Source: Leptospira kobayashii | Lineage (GTDB): Bacteria > Spirochaetota > Leptospiria > Leptospirales > Leptospiraceae | DNA: 64,000 nucleotides | Direction of reading: 5' to 3' | Assembly: GCF_003114835.2 (NCBI RefSeq) | Contig: NZ_AP025028.1 | Coordinates: 496,001 to 560,000 of the forward strand | In this document: positions 56,238-64,000 of the stretch, one piece after another | Position numbering within the stretch: position 1 is the stretch's first letter | How the letters are laid out: each line of letters starts with the position of its first letter | Program-made: the position numbers and the translations under genes | Notes under the pieces: model-generated | Database searches by the model: none | Seen by the model: the letters and a program-made list of their open reading frames with translations, nothing else | Told to the model about the DNA's origin: nothing

Positions 56238-58363
56238 TGAAATATCGAATCAGTCTTGTTTTTCTTGTTTTTATCGCTTCCGTTTCCTTCGTTTGCACCG
56301 AGAAAAAAGATATCAAGATCGCCAAACAAGGGTTTTTTGACTTGTCGGGAGTCGATCTTTCCGATTTTTACAAATACAAGTTGGAGGGAGAATGGGAACT
56401 TTATTGGAATAATTTGGGCGATTTTGAAGCGATCGACAACACTCCTAAAGACGGGATCAAATATGCTGAAGTTCCCAAATCCTGGAATTCCTATCGCCCT
56501 GAAGGTAAAGGCGGAGACGGTTACGCTACTTATCGTTTAACAGTTCGTCTTCCGGCTTACGGAATTCGTTATTATCTCCGCATTCCCCCACAAACAAGCG
56601 CTTATCGGTTGTATGTGAATCGGAAATTGCTCACTCATTCCGGAACGGTTGCCGAAACGAAAATAGGAGAAGAACCGAAATACAAATTGCTTTTTTCCTC
56701 TTTTGAACCGACTTCCTATGATACCGAATTCATTTTGGTGGTGAGCAATTTTCATCATGCACGGGGCGGGTTTCGAAGGTCTTTGGAATTGGGAAGCCGA
56801 TCGGCGATCCAAGTGGAAAATATCCGGTTTTCCGCGGGAGAGATATTCGTATTCGGTGCTCTGATTTCGATGGGACTTTACCAACTAACGGTATTTTTGC
56901 TGCGGAGAGAGGAATACGGTTCCTTGTTTTTCGCAATATTCTGTTTTTTAACAAGCATTCGTTTGGTGGTGCTCGACAATTTTTACATTATGTATGTGTT
57001 CCCCGATTTTTCCTGGGAACTGATGCAAAAGATCGATTATATCTCTTCCCCCTTTCTTGTCACTGCCTTCCTCAGTTATTTCAAATCGCTTTATCCGAAT
57101 AAATCGGATGTTCCCAATTGGCTCTTGATCAGTTCTTGGGTGAGCTCGATATTATTCGGCGCCTTTGTATTGTTAACGGATGCAATCGTATTTTCGAAAG
57201 CGAATTTTTTATCTCTTACGATGGTTCTTTTATTTTGTTTTTCCATATTGTTTTATGTGATCAAAGTTTATAGGGCAAAGAGAAAAGACAGCGAACTGAT
57301 CTTTTACGGATTTTTACTTTTGATGATCGGTGGTTTGAACGATCTGGTTGCGGGAAATTTTATGCCCAATGCTCCTCCACTTCTTGGATTTTTTCTGTTT
57401 TTCTTTTGTTTGATCCAAAGCGTTTTATTATCCAGAAGAAATGCCCGTATCTATTCCTCGATGGAAAAATTAACGGAAGAAGTGATCGAGATCAATAAAC
57501 GGCTGGAAGAATCCAATCTCGCCTATTCAAAGTTTGTTCCTCTGAAATTTTTGGAATCTTTTGACAAGCCGAAAAGTATAGATGTGGTTAGGGGTGATTA
57601 TGTTGTGCGGAACATGACGGTTCTGTCTTCGGATATTCGCGATTTTACTTCTATTTCCGAGGCTTTAAGTCCTTCCGACAATTTCTTGTTTTTGAATGAT
57701 TATTTGAGCAGGGTCGGTCCGGTGATCCGATCTAACCAGGGCTTTATCGAAAAATACATCGGTGATGCTATTCTCGCTTTCTTCGACAAAGGTCCGGATT
57801 CCGCGATATTAACCGCCATAGATATGCACAAGGTCATTGCTTTATGGAATAATAGCAATCGTGCCGAAAATTATCCTGAGATTCAGATCGGCGTCGGCAT
57901 TCATTACGGTGAATTGATGTTAGGTGTGATTGGGGAAGAGCAAAGGATTGAGAGTGCGGTTTTGTCGGACACGGCAGGGATTGCCAATACTTTAGAATCT
58001 ATGACCAAAAAATACGGTGCCAAAGTGATCATCAGTTTGGATGCTCTTTTGGAAACAAAGGAGCCTGATTCACATCCTCATCGCATTTTGGATTTCATAA
58101 AGGTTCCAGCCAAGAATAAGTTAGTTGGTATTGCAGAAATTTTACTGGAAGGTCTGGAAGACAATGCCCATCTTAAAATATTATCCAAAGTTCCTTTTGA
58201 GAGAGGAGTGAATGCATTTTGGGATGGAAATTTTTCCGAAGCATTGGATGAGTTCAATTATGTTCTGAATATCAACCCGACTGACAAAGCATCCAAACTC
58301 TATCGCGAAAAATCGATTCTCTATATTCAAAACGGTGCGCCGCCCGGTTGGGAAAAGGGTTAG
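56237..58363 (+). CDS. 7TMR-DISM class III cyclase B, missing transition-state Asn and Arg
   Basis: The ATG at 56237 shares its A with the stop of cyclase A, so translation is coupled. The lipoprotein signal is MKYRISLVFLVFIASVSFVC. The 708-residue product has the same build: jelly-roll (GDGYATYRLTVRLP, VVSNFHHARGG), seven membrane helices (about 205-400), a coiled linker and a cyclase domain. Both metal residues are present, Asp466 (SSDIRDFT) and Asp510 (KYIGDAILAFF). The motif that should read DTVNLASR reads DTAGIANT, so the Asn is Gly581 and the Arg is Thr585; Thr before the motif is Ala. This equals the C1 half of an animal cyclase. Both genes together could give one working site. Confidence 0.85.
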   Translation: MKYRISLVFLVFIASVSFVCTEKKDIKIAKQGFFDLSGVDLSDFYKYKLEGEWELYWNNLGDFEAIDNTPKDGIKYAEVPKSWNSYRPEGKGGDGYATYRLTVRLPAYGIRYYLRIPPQTSAYRLYVNRKLLTHSGTVAETKIGEEPKYKLLFSSFEPTSYDTEFILVVSNFHHARGGFRRSLELGSRSAIQVENIRFSAGEIFVFGALISMGLYQLTVFLLRREEYGSLFFAIFCFLTSIRLVVLDNFYIMYVFPDFSWELMQKIDYISSPFLVTAFLSYFKSLYPNKSDVPNWLLISSWVSSILFGAFVLLTDAIVFSKANFLSLTMVLLFCFSILFYVIKVYRAKRKDSELIFYGFLLLMIGGLNDLVAGNFMPNAPPLLGFFLFFFCLIQSVLLSRRNARIYSSMEKLTEEVIEINKRLEESNLAYSKFVPLKFLESFDKPKSIDVVRGDYVVRNMTVLSSDIRDFTSISEALSPSDNFLFLNDYLSRVGPVIRSNQGFIEKYIGDAILAFFDKGPDSAILTAIDMHKVIALWNNSNRAENYPEIQIGVGIHYGELMLGVIGEEQRIESAVLSDTAGIANTLESMTKKYGAKVIISLDALLETKEPDSHPHRILDFIKVPAKNKLVGIAEILLEGLEDNAHLKILSKVPFERGVNAFWDGNFSEALDEFNYVLNINPTDKASKLYREKSILYIQNGAPPGWEKG

Positions 58364-58498
58364 AAATTTTTTGACTGAGGTGTAAGAATTTACCGAATAC
58401 CTTCGACGTTTTTTTTTGAAACTTTTCGTAAAAAAAAATAAAAAAGATTTCACAATCATTACTAAAACTACTTTTTCCTTTCGTTCTTTATCTCCCCT

Positions 58499-58543
58499 TT
58501 GTCAATAAATTTCAGATGCGAATAATCGACCATTGTCGATTAT
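58499..58543 (+). promoter_or_regulatory. likely promoter with overlapping perfect palindrome
   Basis: TTGTCA (58499-58504) and AATAAT (58521-58526) form a σ70-like promoter with a 16-base spacer. The -10 box is overlapped by two perfect nine-base arms, ATAATCGAC (58522-58530) and GTCGATTAT (58535-58543), around CATT. A dimeric repressor bound there would block the promoter of the methyl-accepting protein gene 63 bases downstream. The gap 58364-58605 otherwise holds only AT-rich sequence. Confidence 0.5.
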
Positions 58544-58605
58544 GACTTGAGATAGCTTAATATATAAACAATAAGCACAGTCATTTTTCCTAAGGTGTCG
58601 CACGA

Positions 58606-60144
58606 TTGAAAACTTCTACTCATCATTTCCAAGATAGACTCACTTCCGAGATCATTTCTCGTAGTAAGGTGGCGGATCGTTGGTTTTTATTCGGATTTTT
58701 GATCCACATTCCGATTTCCGTTTTATTTTCCATTCAGTTCGGAACGCAAATTCCCACTTTGATTACCGGGGGATTTGCCTTTTTGATCGGACTCGTTTCC
58801 TATTATCTTTTCTTAGGGAGCAGAAAATTAAAAATCATTAACTCTTGTTTGATTATGTTGTGGTCTGCCATTTTAATTCAAGCTCAAGTCGGTAGGATTG
58901 AAATGCATTTTCATGTTTTTAGCGGGCTTGCCTTGCTTTTGATCTATGAGGATTGGATTGTTTTTTTAACCGGCGGTGCGTTTATCGCAGTCCACCACGC
59001 CCTCTTTAATTTTTTACAATCGAAAGAAATCCAAATCGCAGGTATCCCGATTCAGATTTTCAATTACGGATGCGGTTGGGACATCGTAGCAGTCCATGCC
59101 TTTTTTGTAATCGTTGAATGTTTGGCTCTCGGTTATCTTGCGATCGTATTCCGAAGTAGGCTTGCGAATCAGTTGAAAAGTATTATCAAGACGGAGGAAA
59201 CCTCGGATCATTTGCGCAAACTGGTGGAAGAAGCTCAGAAAAAATCGGAAACGTTTGCGGAGAGTCATGAAAAACTCAGGGCTTCTTCCGGCCAGTGGAA
59301 AGATAAAAATTTGTTACAATCTTATTCCTTGGAAATGATCGAGGAAAGTATCATAAAAAATTCGGAACAGTCTCATCAGATTTTTTCCATTGGAACGGAA
59401 CAAAGCGAAGGTACAAAGAGTTTGTTGACCGCTTCGGGTAATTTTCTTAAGAAAATCAATCTGTTTCGTGATGCGACGAATGAGGCCAGAACCAATATGA
59501 GTCATGCTTTGAATCATGCTGATTCCAGTGAAAAGGGGATGAAGGAAATAGTACAGTCGTTTGGTGGTCTGAATCAATACAGTCTGGAAATGGACAAGAT
59601 ATTGAAAGTGATACGGGATATTGCGGAACGTGTCAATTTACTTGCATTAAACGCATCCATCGAGGCGGCTCGTGCCGGAGATGCAGGTCAGGGTTTCAGT
59701 GTGGTCGCTCATGAAGTTTCTAAACTTTCCGATTCCACCAAATCCGCATTGAGAGATATCGGACTACTCGTTTCCGCAATGATAAAGGAAATTCAAAAAA
59801 GCGAATTGAATTCTGTTGAAATTGCAAAAATCCATCACCAATTCACCGATCAGGTGAAAGCAGCGGGGATTTCTTTGGAGTCGGTCGAGGAAACCTTGCA
59901 GGAAGCGCAGACGGACCAAAAAGATTTCCAGGATCAAATTTTCAAAGTTGCAAAGAATAGCGAAGATGTAAAATCCTCTGCGGAAGTCCAGGAATCGGTT
60001 GTCATGAAAGTGAACGAAGCATTGGGTAAATTAAAATCCTCCGTTTCCGAATCCACTGAGCTTGCGGATAAAATCACCAAACTTGTCGGAGCCACAGAAC
60101 AAGGATTTGATGAATTAAATGCGATCATCAAAAATATCAAATAA
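58606..60144 (+). CDS. methyl-accepting chemotaxis-type protein with six-TM histidine-bearing sensor
   Basis: 512 residues from a TTG. Six membrane helices fill residues about 25-180, with no periplasmic domain. Several polar residues lie in or next to them: Glu99, His101 and His103 (RIEMHFHVF), His130 and His131 (IAVHHALF), His164 (VAVHAFF), Glu171. Sensors of this HFH/HH layout occur in other receptors and may bind a metal or haem. The cytoplasmic part is a signalling coiled coil with the hairpin tip VNLLALNASIEAARAGDAGQGFSVVAHEVSKLSDSTK. It should talk to CheW/CheA. The SCO1-like gene follows after two bases. Confidence 0.85.
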   Translation: MKTSTHHFQDRLTSEIISRSKVADRWFLFGFLIHIPISVLFSIQFGTQIPTLITGGFAFLIGLVSYYLFLGSRKLKIINSCLIMLWSAILIQAQVGRIEMHFHVFSGLALLLIYEDWIVFLTGGAFIAVHHALFNFLQSKEIQIAGIPIQIFNYGCGWDIVAVHAFFVIVECLALGYLAIVFRSRLANQLKSIIKTEETSDHLRKLVEEAQKKSETFAESHEKLRASSGQWKDKNLLQSYSLEMIEESIIKNSEQSHQIFSIGTEQSEGTKSLLTASGNFLKKINLFRDATNEARTNMSHALNHADSSEKGMKEIVQSFGGLNQYSLEMDKILKVIRDIAERVNLLALNASIEAARAGDAGQGFSVVAHEVSKLSDSTKSALRDIGLLVSAMIKEIQKSELNSVEIAKIHHQFTDQVKAAGISLESVEETLQEAQTDQKDFQDQIFKVAKNSEDVKSSAEVQESVVMKVNEALGKLKSSVSESTELADKITKLVGATEQGFDELNAIIKNIK

Positions 60145-60146
60145 TC

Positions 60147-60677
60147 TTGAAGAACATTCTTTTTATTTTCATCCTTTTCCTTTGTTTCGGCTTACTTTTC
60201 AGTTTTGCTTTTTTCGGGAATTTTCAAACGCTCAAGATTGATTTGAAAGAAGGAATTGAAATTCCAAATCGAATCGGTGAAAAGGTTCGCATCACTGAGG
60301 AAGACGATTTCTCCACTTTGGTCTTTTCCGGATTTTTGGACTGCCAGACGGTTTGCGCCACGTCTCTTCCTTGGTTGGAAAAGATCGTTTCCGAAACACA
60401 ACCAAACAAGGTAAAGGTTATATTTCTGGACTTAAGCGAAACTGAAAATCCTTCCGGTTTGGCGACATTCTCCACCCGATTTCCTCATATCCAAAGAGTG
60501 AAACCGGATGCAAAAGAAAGGCATTCGGTTTTGGAGAAATTGAGACTGGTCCGCTCAAATACGAATCATCACTCTTCCCGTTTGTTTATCCACAGGGCAG
60601 GCTCCTCCGAAGCGGAGTGGGTAGACCGAGTGGACTCCCGATTTTATACAAATTGGCCCAAGTTAAGGGCAAATTGA
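60147..60677 (+). CDS. SCO1/SenC-like thioredoxin-fold protein
   Basis: 176 residues from a TTG start. One N-terminal helix (ILFIFILFLCFGLLFSFAFF) anchors or exports it. The thioredoxin-like domain has Cys-x3-Cys in FSGFLDCQTVCATSLPWLEKI, in the place of the copper-binding CPxxC of SCO1, and a late His-rich NTNHHSSRLFIH where SCO has its third copper ligand. The DLSETENPSGLATFSTRFPH part equals the SVDPxRDT segment. A role in copper delivery or disulfide exchange in the periplasm is likely. It is coupled to the receptor gene upstream. Confidence 0.72.
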   Translation: MKNILFIFILFLCFGLLFSFAFFGNFQTLKIDLKEGIEIPNRIGEKVRITEEDDFSTLVFSGFLDCQTVCATSLPWLEKIVSETQPNKVKVIFLDLSETENPSGLATFSTRFPHIQRVKPDAKERHSVLEKLRLVRSNTNHHSSRLFIHRAGSSEAEWVDRVDSRFYTNWPKLRAN

Positions 60678-60748
60678 CACAAAAACTGAAAAAATCCTTG
60701 TCCTCTTTTCTTTCTTAGGCCAAAATTAAACTCTAACGGAGTTTTTCC

Positions 60749-62224
60749 ATGTCCCAAGCCACACTCTCTCACTCGAACGGATCGGTCACCCACGTAAGCT
60801 CAATCAAAAGTTTTACTCCTTCTGACATCGGCCGCATCATCCCTGCGCAAAAAGCGAAATCCCTGGAACTTCGCCTATCGACTGCTAAAGAACGAATTAC
60901 GAAGTTAAAAAAACTAAAAAACGTCATATTCAAATACCAAACTGAAATCCAAAAAGCGCTCCACGCCGATTTTCATAAATCGGCCAGAGAAGTGGATATT
61001 TCTGAGATCCTTCCTACGATCGGTGAAATCAACGACGCGATCAAACATGTGAAGTCTTGGATGAGACCCGTGAACGTAAGTACTCCGATCACTCTTCTCG
61101 GATCAGTAAGTAAAATCGTTTACGAACCGAAAGGAGTGTGTCTTATCATCGCTCCTTGGAATTATCCGTTTCATTTGGCTGTGGCACCGATTGCAGCAGC
61201 CATCGCTGCGGGAAATACAATCGTTCTCAAGCCTTCCGAATTCACTCCGAATACCGCAGCGATCATTAAAACAATGTTAGCTGAGATCTTTCAGGAAAAT
61301 GAAGTGGCTGTTTTTGAAGGGGATGTGTCCGTATCGACCGCTCTTTTGGAACAACCTTTCGATCATATCTTTTTTACTGGCTCCACTCCGGTAGGTAAAG
61401 TGGTGATGGAAGCAGCCGCAAAACATTTAACAACTGTTACGTTGGAGTTGGGTGGTAAGTCGCCTACGATCGTTGCGGACGATGCCGATTTGAAACTTGC
61501 AGCAGAACGAATCATGTGGGGGAAATTTTTAAACGCAGGTCAGACCTGTGTTGCTCCCGACTATGTTTTGATTCCAAAGGCAAAAGTAGACAAATTCGTA
61601 TCTTTTGCAAAAGAAGCGACTGAAAAATACTTTAAGTCCAAAGAAGACAAGTTTGCTGAAAATCCGGATTTTTGCAGGATCATCAATTCCAAAAACTTCG
61701 GAAGAGTTTCTTCTTATATTGATGAGGCGGTGAAAAAAGGTGCAAAGGTCGCTTTCGGTGGAAAATTAAAGGCCGATGAGAATTTTATCGCACCTACGAT
61801 TTTGACTGATGTCCCTTTGGATGCAAAAATCATGGAGGATGAAATCTTCGGGCCGCTTCTTCCTATCGTCACCTATGATCATTTAGACGATGCGATCAAA
61901 ATCATCAATGACAAACCGAAACCGCTTGCGCTCTATATCTTCAGTGATAAGGCAAAGACCGCAAAATACATTTTGAACCGTACAAGCGCCGGGGGATCGG
62001 TGATCAATGATGTGATTTTGCATTTGGTAAATTCGAATTTACCTTTTGGAGGCATCAATCATTCCGGTCACGGAAGTTACCATGGGCTTTTCGGCTTCAA
62101 GGCATTCTCTCACGAGAGATCCGTGCTTCAAACTCCCAAACTTTCCATAGTAAAACTGATGTATCCGCCTTATACCGGTTTTGTGAAAATGATTGTGGAT
62201 TCTACTACGAGATTTTTTGTATAA
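60749..62224 (+). CDS. aldehyde dehydrogenase (ALDH3-like)
   Basis: 491 residues. NAD(P)-dependent ALDH motifs: [61 protein letters not shown] with catalytic Glu233, [15 protein letters not shown] with nucleophile Cys267, and [12 protein letters not shown]. The short cofactor region and a hydrophobic tail ([18 protein letters not shown]) fit the class 3 group, which oxidises fatty aldehydes at membranes. An extra leader of about 40 residues precedes the domain. It ends in a clear terminator, so it is a single gene. Confidence 0.92.
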   Translation: MSQATLSHSNGSVTHVSSIKSFTPSDIGRIIPAQKAKSLELRLSTAKERITKLKKLKNVIFKYQTEIQKALHADFHKSAREVDISEILPTIGEINDAIKHVKSWMRPVNVSTPITLLGSVSKIVYEPKGVCLIIAPWNYPFHLAVAPIAAAIAAGNTIVLKPSEFTPNTAAIIKTMLAEIFQENEVAVFEGDVSVSTALLEQPFDHIFFTGSTPVGKVVMEAAAKHLTTVTLELGGKSPTIVADDADLKLAAERIMWGKFLNAGQTCVAPDYVLIPKAKVDKFVSFAKEATEKYFKSKEDKFAENPDFCRIINSKNFGRVSSYIDEAVKKGAKVAFGGKLKADENFIAPTILTDVPLDAKIMEDEIFGPLLPIVTYDHLDDAIKIINDKPKPLALYIFSDKAKTAKYILNRTSAGGSVINDVILHLVNSNLPFGGINHSGHGSYHGLFGFKAFSHERSVLQTPKLSIVKLMYPPYTGFVKMIVDSTTRFFV

Positions 62225-62242
62225 TTCGAAATCACTTTAGCT

Positions 62243-62297
62243 GAAAGCCATATATTGAATTGGGAATTTCTTTTTAATATATGGCTTTTTCTTTCTT
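62243..62297 (+). terminator. rho-independent terminator after the aldehyde dehydrogenase
   Basis: GAAAGCCATATATT (62243-62256) pairs with AATATATGGCTTTTTC (62276-62291) around a loop of about 20 bases, and T-rich sequence follows. Orientation and T-run fit the end of the aldehyde dehydrogenase transcript. Confidence 0.82.
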
Positions 62298-62377
62298 CCG
62301 TTTCTCCTCCTTAATTTGATAAATATCAATTTCTAATATTCGAATTAAAATAAGACTAAGTAAGATGGGATTTGATC

Positions 62378-63484
62378 TTGGATTCCATCATGGAATCCGA
62401 TTCACCTCTTTATATCGAAGAACTGAGAAATACTTGGAAAAGTAAGCCGTTTTCTTTGGGAATTCCCATCATTGATTTGCAACATATCTGGTTGGTAAAT
62501 ATCATCATCAAACTCGAGTTTGCCTTATCCGATTTAAACCGCCCTACCTCTGCTTCGGATATCAAAACATCTTTCAATGAAGCACTAGACTATGTATCCG
62601 AACATTTTGCTTTGGAAGAAAATATTCTGGAGCATTTCAACTATCCGAAACTTGAGGAACATATCAGAGGACATAGACGATTTGTAGAAAAATTGATTGA
62701 GAAATTTCATAGTTCGGATGAGACGGAAGTGGCAGCTTTAGGTTTGCTTCAAATTCTGAAGAAATGGCTGTTCCAACACATTCTGCATGATGACAGGGAA
62801 TATGCGGAATACTTTACGGAAGAGTCAGTCAATCTGAAACAATACTGTAACGAATTATTGAAATCAGGCAAGTTTCCTATTTCCAAAGCCCAGTTTCTCC
62901 TCTACCAAAATATAAGCACTTTGATCGAAGCGGATCAATTGGAACCGACCCAAACGAAAAGTATTGTTCATGATATTCAGAATATCTGGAAAACATACAA
63001 CCTCGCGACGAATATTCCCATCATCGATCTGCAACATATTTGGCTATTGAAGATGATCGTAGAATTGGATCGTTCTTTGAAACTGGGGGATCATGAGTCT
63101 GAGGTTTTTCAAAAAGTAGTCACATTGGCGATTGAATACACTCAAGTGCACTTCGACGTGGAGGAAAAGATCATGCGATATTTCCGGTTTACCGATGTGA
63201 TCTCTCACATGAATCAGCACAAACGGTTTATCGAATTCGTAAAGTTACGTTATGATCAATATAAAAAAGGAGATCCTTTTGCAGCCACGCATCTGGTCCA
63301 AGACTTGAAAAATTGGTTATTATCCCATATTGCCTTTGAGGATAAAAAGATAGGACTGAGTTTACAACATAGAATTCGGGAGATTTTGGAATTCACAAAA
63401 AAGCTTCATTCCAGAGGAGAAGTTGAGATTTCGACGGACCAACAGAATCTATACAAAGCGATTGTCCAGGAGCCTTTTGCTTAA
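62378..63484 (+). CDS. double hemerythrin-domain protein
   Basis: I chose the TTG at 62378 because GGGA lies seven bases upstream; a TTG at 62372 and an ATG at 62390 are alternatives in the same frame. The 368-residue product contains two hemerythrin domains. Each has IPIIDLQHIWL (first His), HFALEENILEHF or HFDVEEKIMRYF (His, Glu), HIRGHRRFV or HMNQHKRFI (His pair), and WLFQHILHDDREYAEY or WLLSHIAFEDKKIG (His, Asp). The di-iron ligands look complete in both. Bacterial hemerythrins bind O2 or iron in the cytosol. There are no signal or output domains. Confidence 0.9.
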   Translation: MDSIMESDSPLYIEELRNTWKSKPFSLGIPIIDLQHIWLVNIIIKLEFALSDLNRPTSASDIKTSFNEALDYVSEHFALEENILEHFNYPKLEEHIRGHRRFVEKLIEKFHSSDETEVAALGLLQILKKWLFQHILHDDREYAEYFTEESVNLKQYCNELLKSGKFPISKAQFLLYQNISTLIEADQLEPTQTKSIVHDIQNIWKTYNLATNIPIIDLQHIWLLKMIVELDRSLKLGDHESEVFQKVVTLAIEYTQVHFDVEEKIMRYFRFTDVISHMNQHKRFIEFVKLRYDQYKKGDPFAATHLVQDLKNWLLSHIAFEDKKIGLSLQHRIREILEFTKKLHSRGEVEISTDQQNLYKAIVQEPFA

Positions 63485-63592
63485 GTCTTAGAGAAAGGGT
63501 AAAGTTTTTCCAAAAGGAAGGACAAATCCCCTTTCTTTCGATTCTTTTTCATTTGCCATCCTGTTTTTTATGAAAAATCCTGTAATTCATCT

Positions 63593-64000
63593 ATGGAATA
63601 CGAAGTTATCATCGGGTTGGAAGTCCACGTTCAGCTCAATACGAACTCTAAAATTTTTTCTACCGCAACCAACGAATTCGGCGGTTCTCCCAATACTCAT
63701 ATTTCCACACTCTGCGTGGCACTTCCCGGCACTTTGCCGGTGTTAAATGAAGTCGTTTTGGAAAAGGCCGTTCGTGCCGGGCTTGCTCTCGGATGTGACA
63801 TCACCCAATTTACGAAATTCGACCGCAAAAATTATTTTTATCCCGATCTTCCGAAAGGTTATCAGATTTCCCAGTTTGACAAGCCTTATGCGACAAAGGG
63901 TGGGCTTCATGTGAAATGGAAAGGTCAGTCGGAAGAAAAATTCATTCCCCTGACCCGCATTCATATGGAAGAGGATGCAGGAAAACTCATCCACTCCCAC
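63593..64000 (+). CDS. gatB: Asp-tRNA(Asn)/Glu-tRNA(Gln) amidotransferase subunit B, partial
   Basis: The first 136 residues are in the window; the frame runs off the right edge. The start [50 protein letters not shown] is the conserved GatB opening, and [20 protein letters not shown] with [14 protein letters not shown] matches as well. The enzyme turns Glu-tRNA(Gln) or Asp-tRNA(Asn) into the amidated form. An ATG at 63570 just upstream is in another frame. Confidence 0.95.
   Translation, partial: MEYEVIIGLEVHVQLNTNSKIFSTATNEFGGSPNTHISTLCVALPGTLPVLNEVVLEKAVRAGLALGCDITQFTKFDRKNYFYPDLPKGYQISQFDKPYATKGGLHVKWKGQSEEKFIPLTRIHMEEDAGKLIHSH

Overview
The window looks like chromosomal DNA of a spirochaete of the genus Leptospira, most probably of the free-living or low-virulence lineages. 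The evidence is the moderately AT-rich composition, the many lipoproteins with relaxed leptospiral lipoboxes (LFFSNC, LLGC, SLSC), flagellar fliG/fliH-type genes next to a large acidic TPR protein, DUF1566 and PilZ proteins, a very long protein of the leptospiral 'longest protein' kind, and several sensors with a 7TMR-DISM layout. The genus call rests on recognising families, not on a marker-gene search. I saw no rRNA, tRNA, CRISPR array, intact IS element or prophage.

Region by region. 1-2100 is an accessory patch: the tail of an amino-acid permease, a higBA and a vapBC toxin-antitoxin pair, and decayed gene scraps. 2200-6000 holds two convergent surface lipoprotein genes, one with seven tandem 53-54-residue repeats. 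6500-15850 is a probable polymorphic-toxin-like locus: a 2532-residue exported protein ending in a class 3 lipase-like domain and a C39-like cysteine peptidase domain, followed by a small exported protein with a discoidin/NADase-type glycan-binding-like pattern and an ankyrin lipoprotein. 16100-30900 is a mixed block of desaturase with membrane AraC regulator, small lipoproteins, a complete class III cyclase, a DUF1566 lipoprotein, a glutamate-synthase-like FMN enzyme, a PAS histidine kinase with response regulator, and ssb. 31000-37000 is housekeeping: MBOAT acyltransferase, PilZ, an SDR-like enzyme, a DUF374 acyltransferase, metK, a transketolase C-half and clpS. 37000-37650 is a structured intergenic repeat region. 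37650-48000 holds a CBM48 protein, the acidic TPR membrane protein, a WecG/TagA glycosyltransferase, an MFS transporter, mtnC and an AT-rich polytopic protein.

48000-58400 is the most interesting part. On the minus strand, a fliG-like gene, fliH and two acylated or exported 7TM histidine-kinase-like genes form one tightly coupled run; both kinases lack the phospho-accepting histidine. Divergent from it are two tandem class III cyclases with complementary catalytic losses: the first has lost one metal-binding Asp (Ser507) and the second has lost the transition-state Asn and Arg (Gly581, Thr585). Together they could build one complete active site, as the C1/C2 halves of animal adenylyl cyclases do. 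A third, fully equipped cyclase lies at 20701-22779.

58600-64000 carries a six-TM methyl-accepting protein with conserved-looking membrane histidines, a SCO1-like protein, an aldehyde dehydrogenase, a double hemerythrin and the start of gatB.

All functional names come from motif reading without a database search; residue numbers use the start codons given in each entry.
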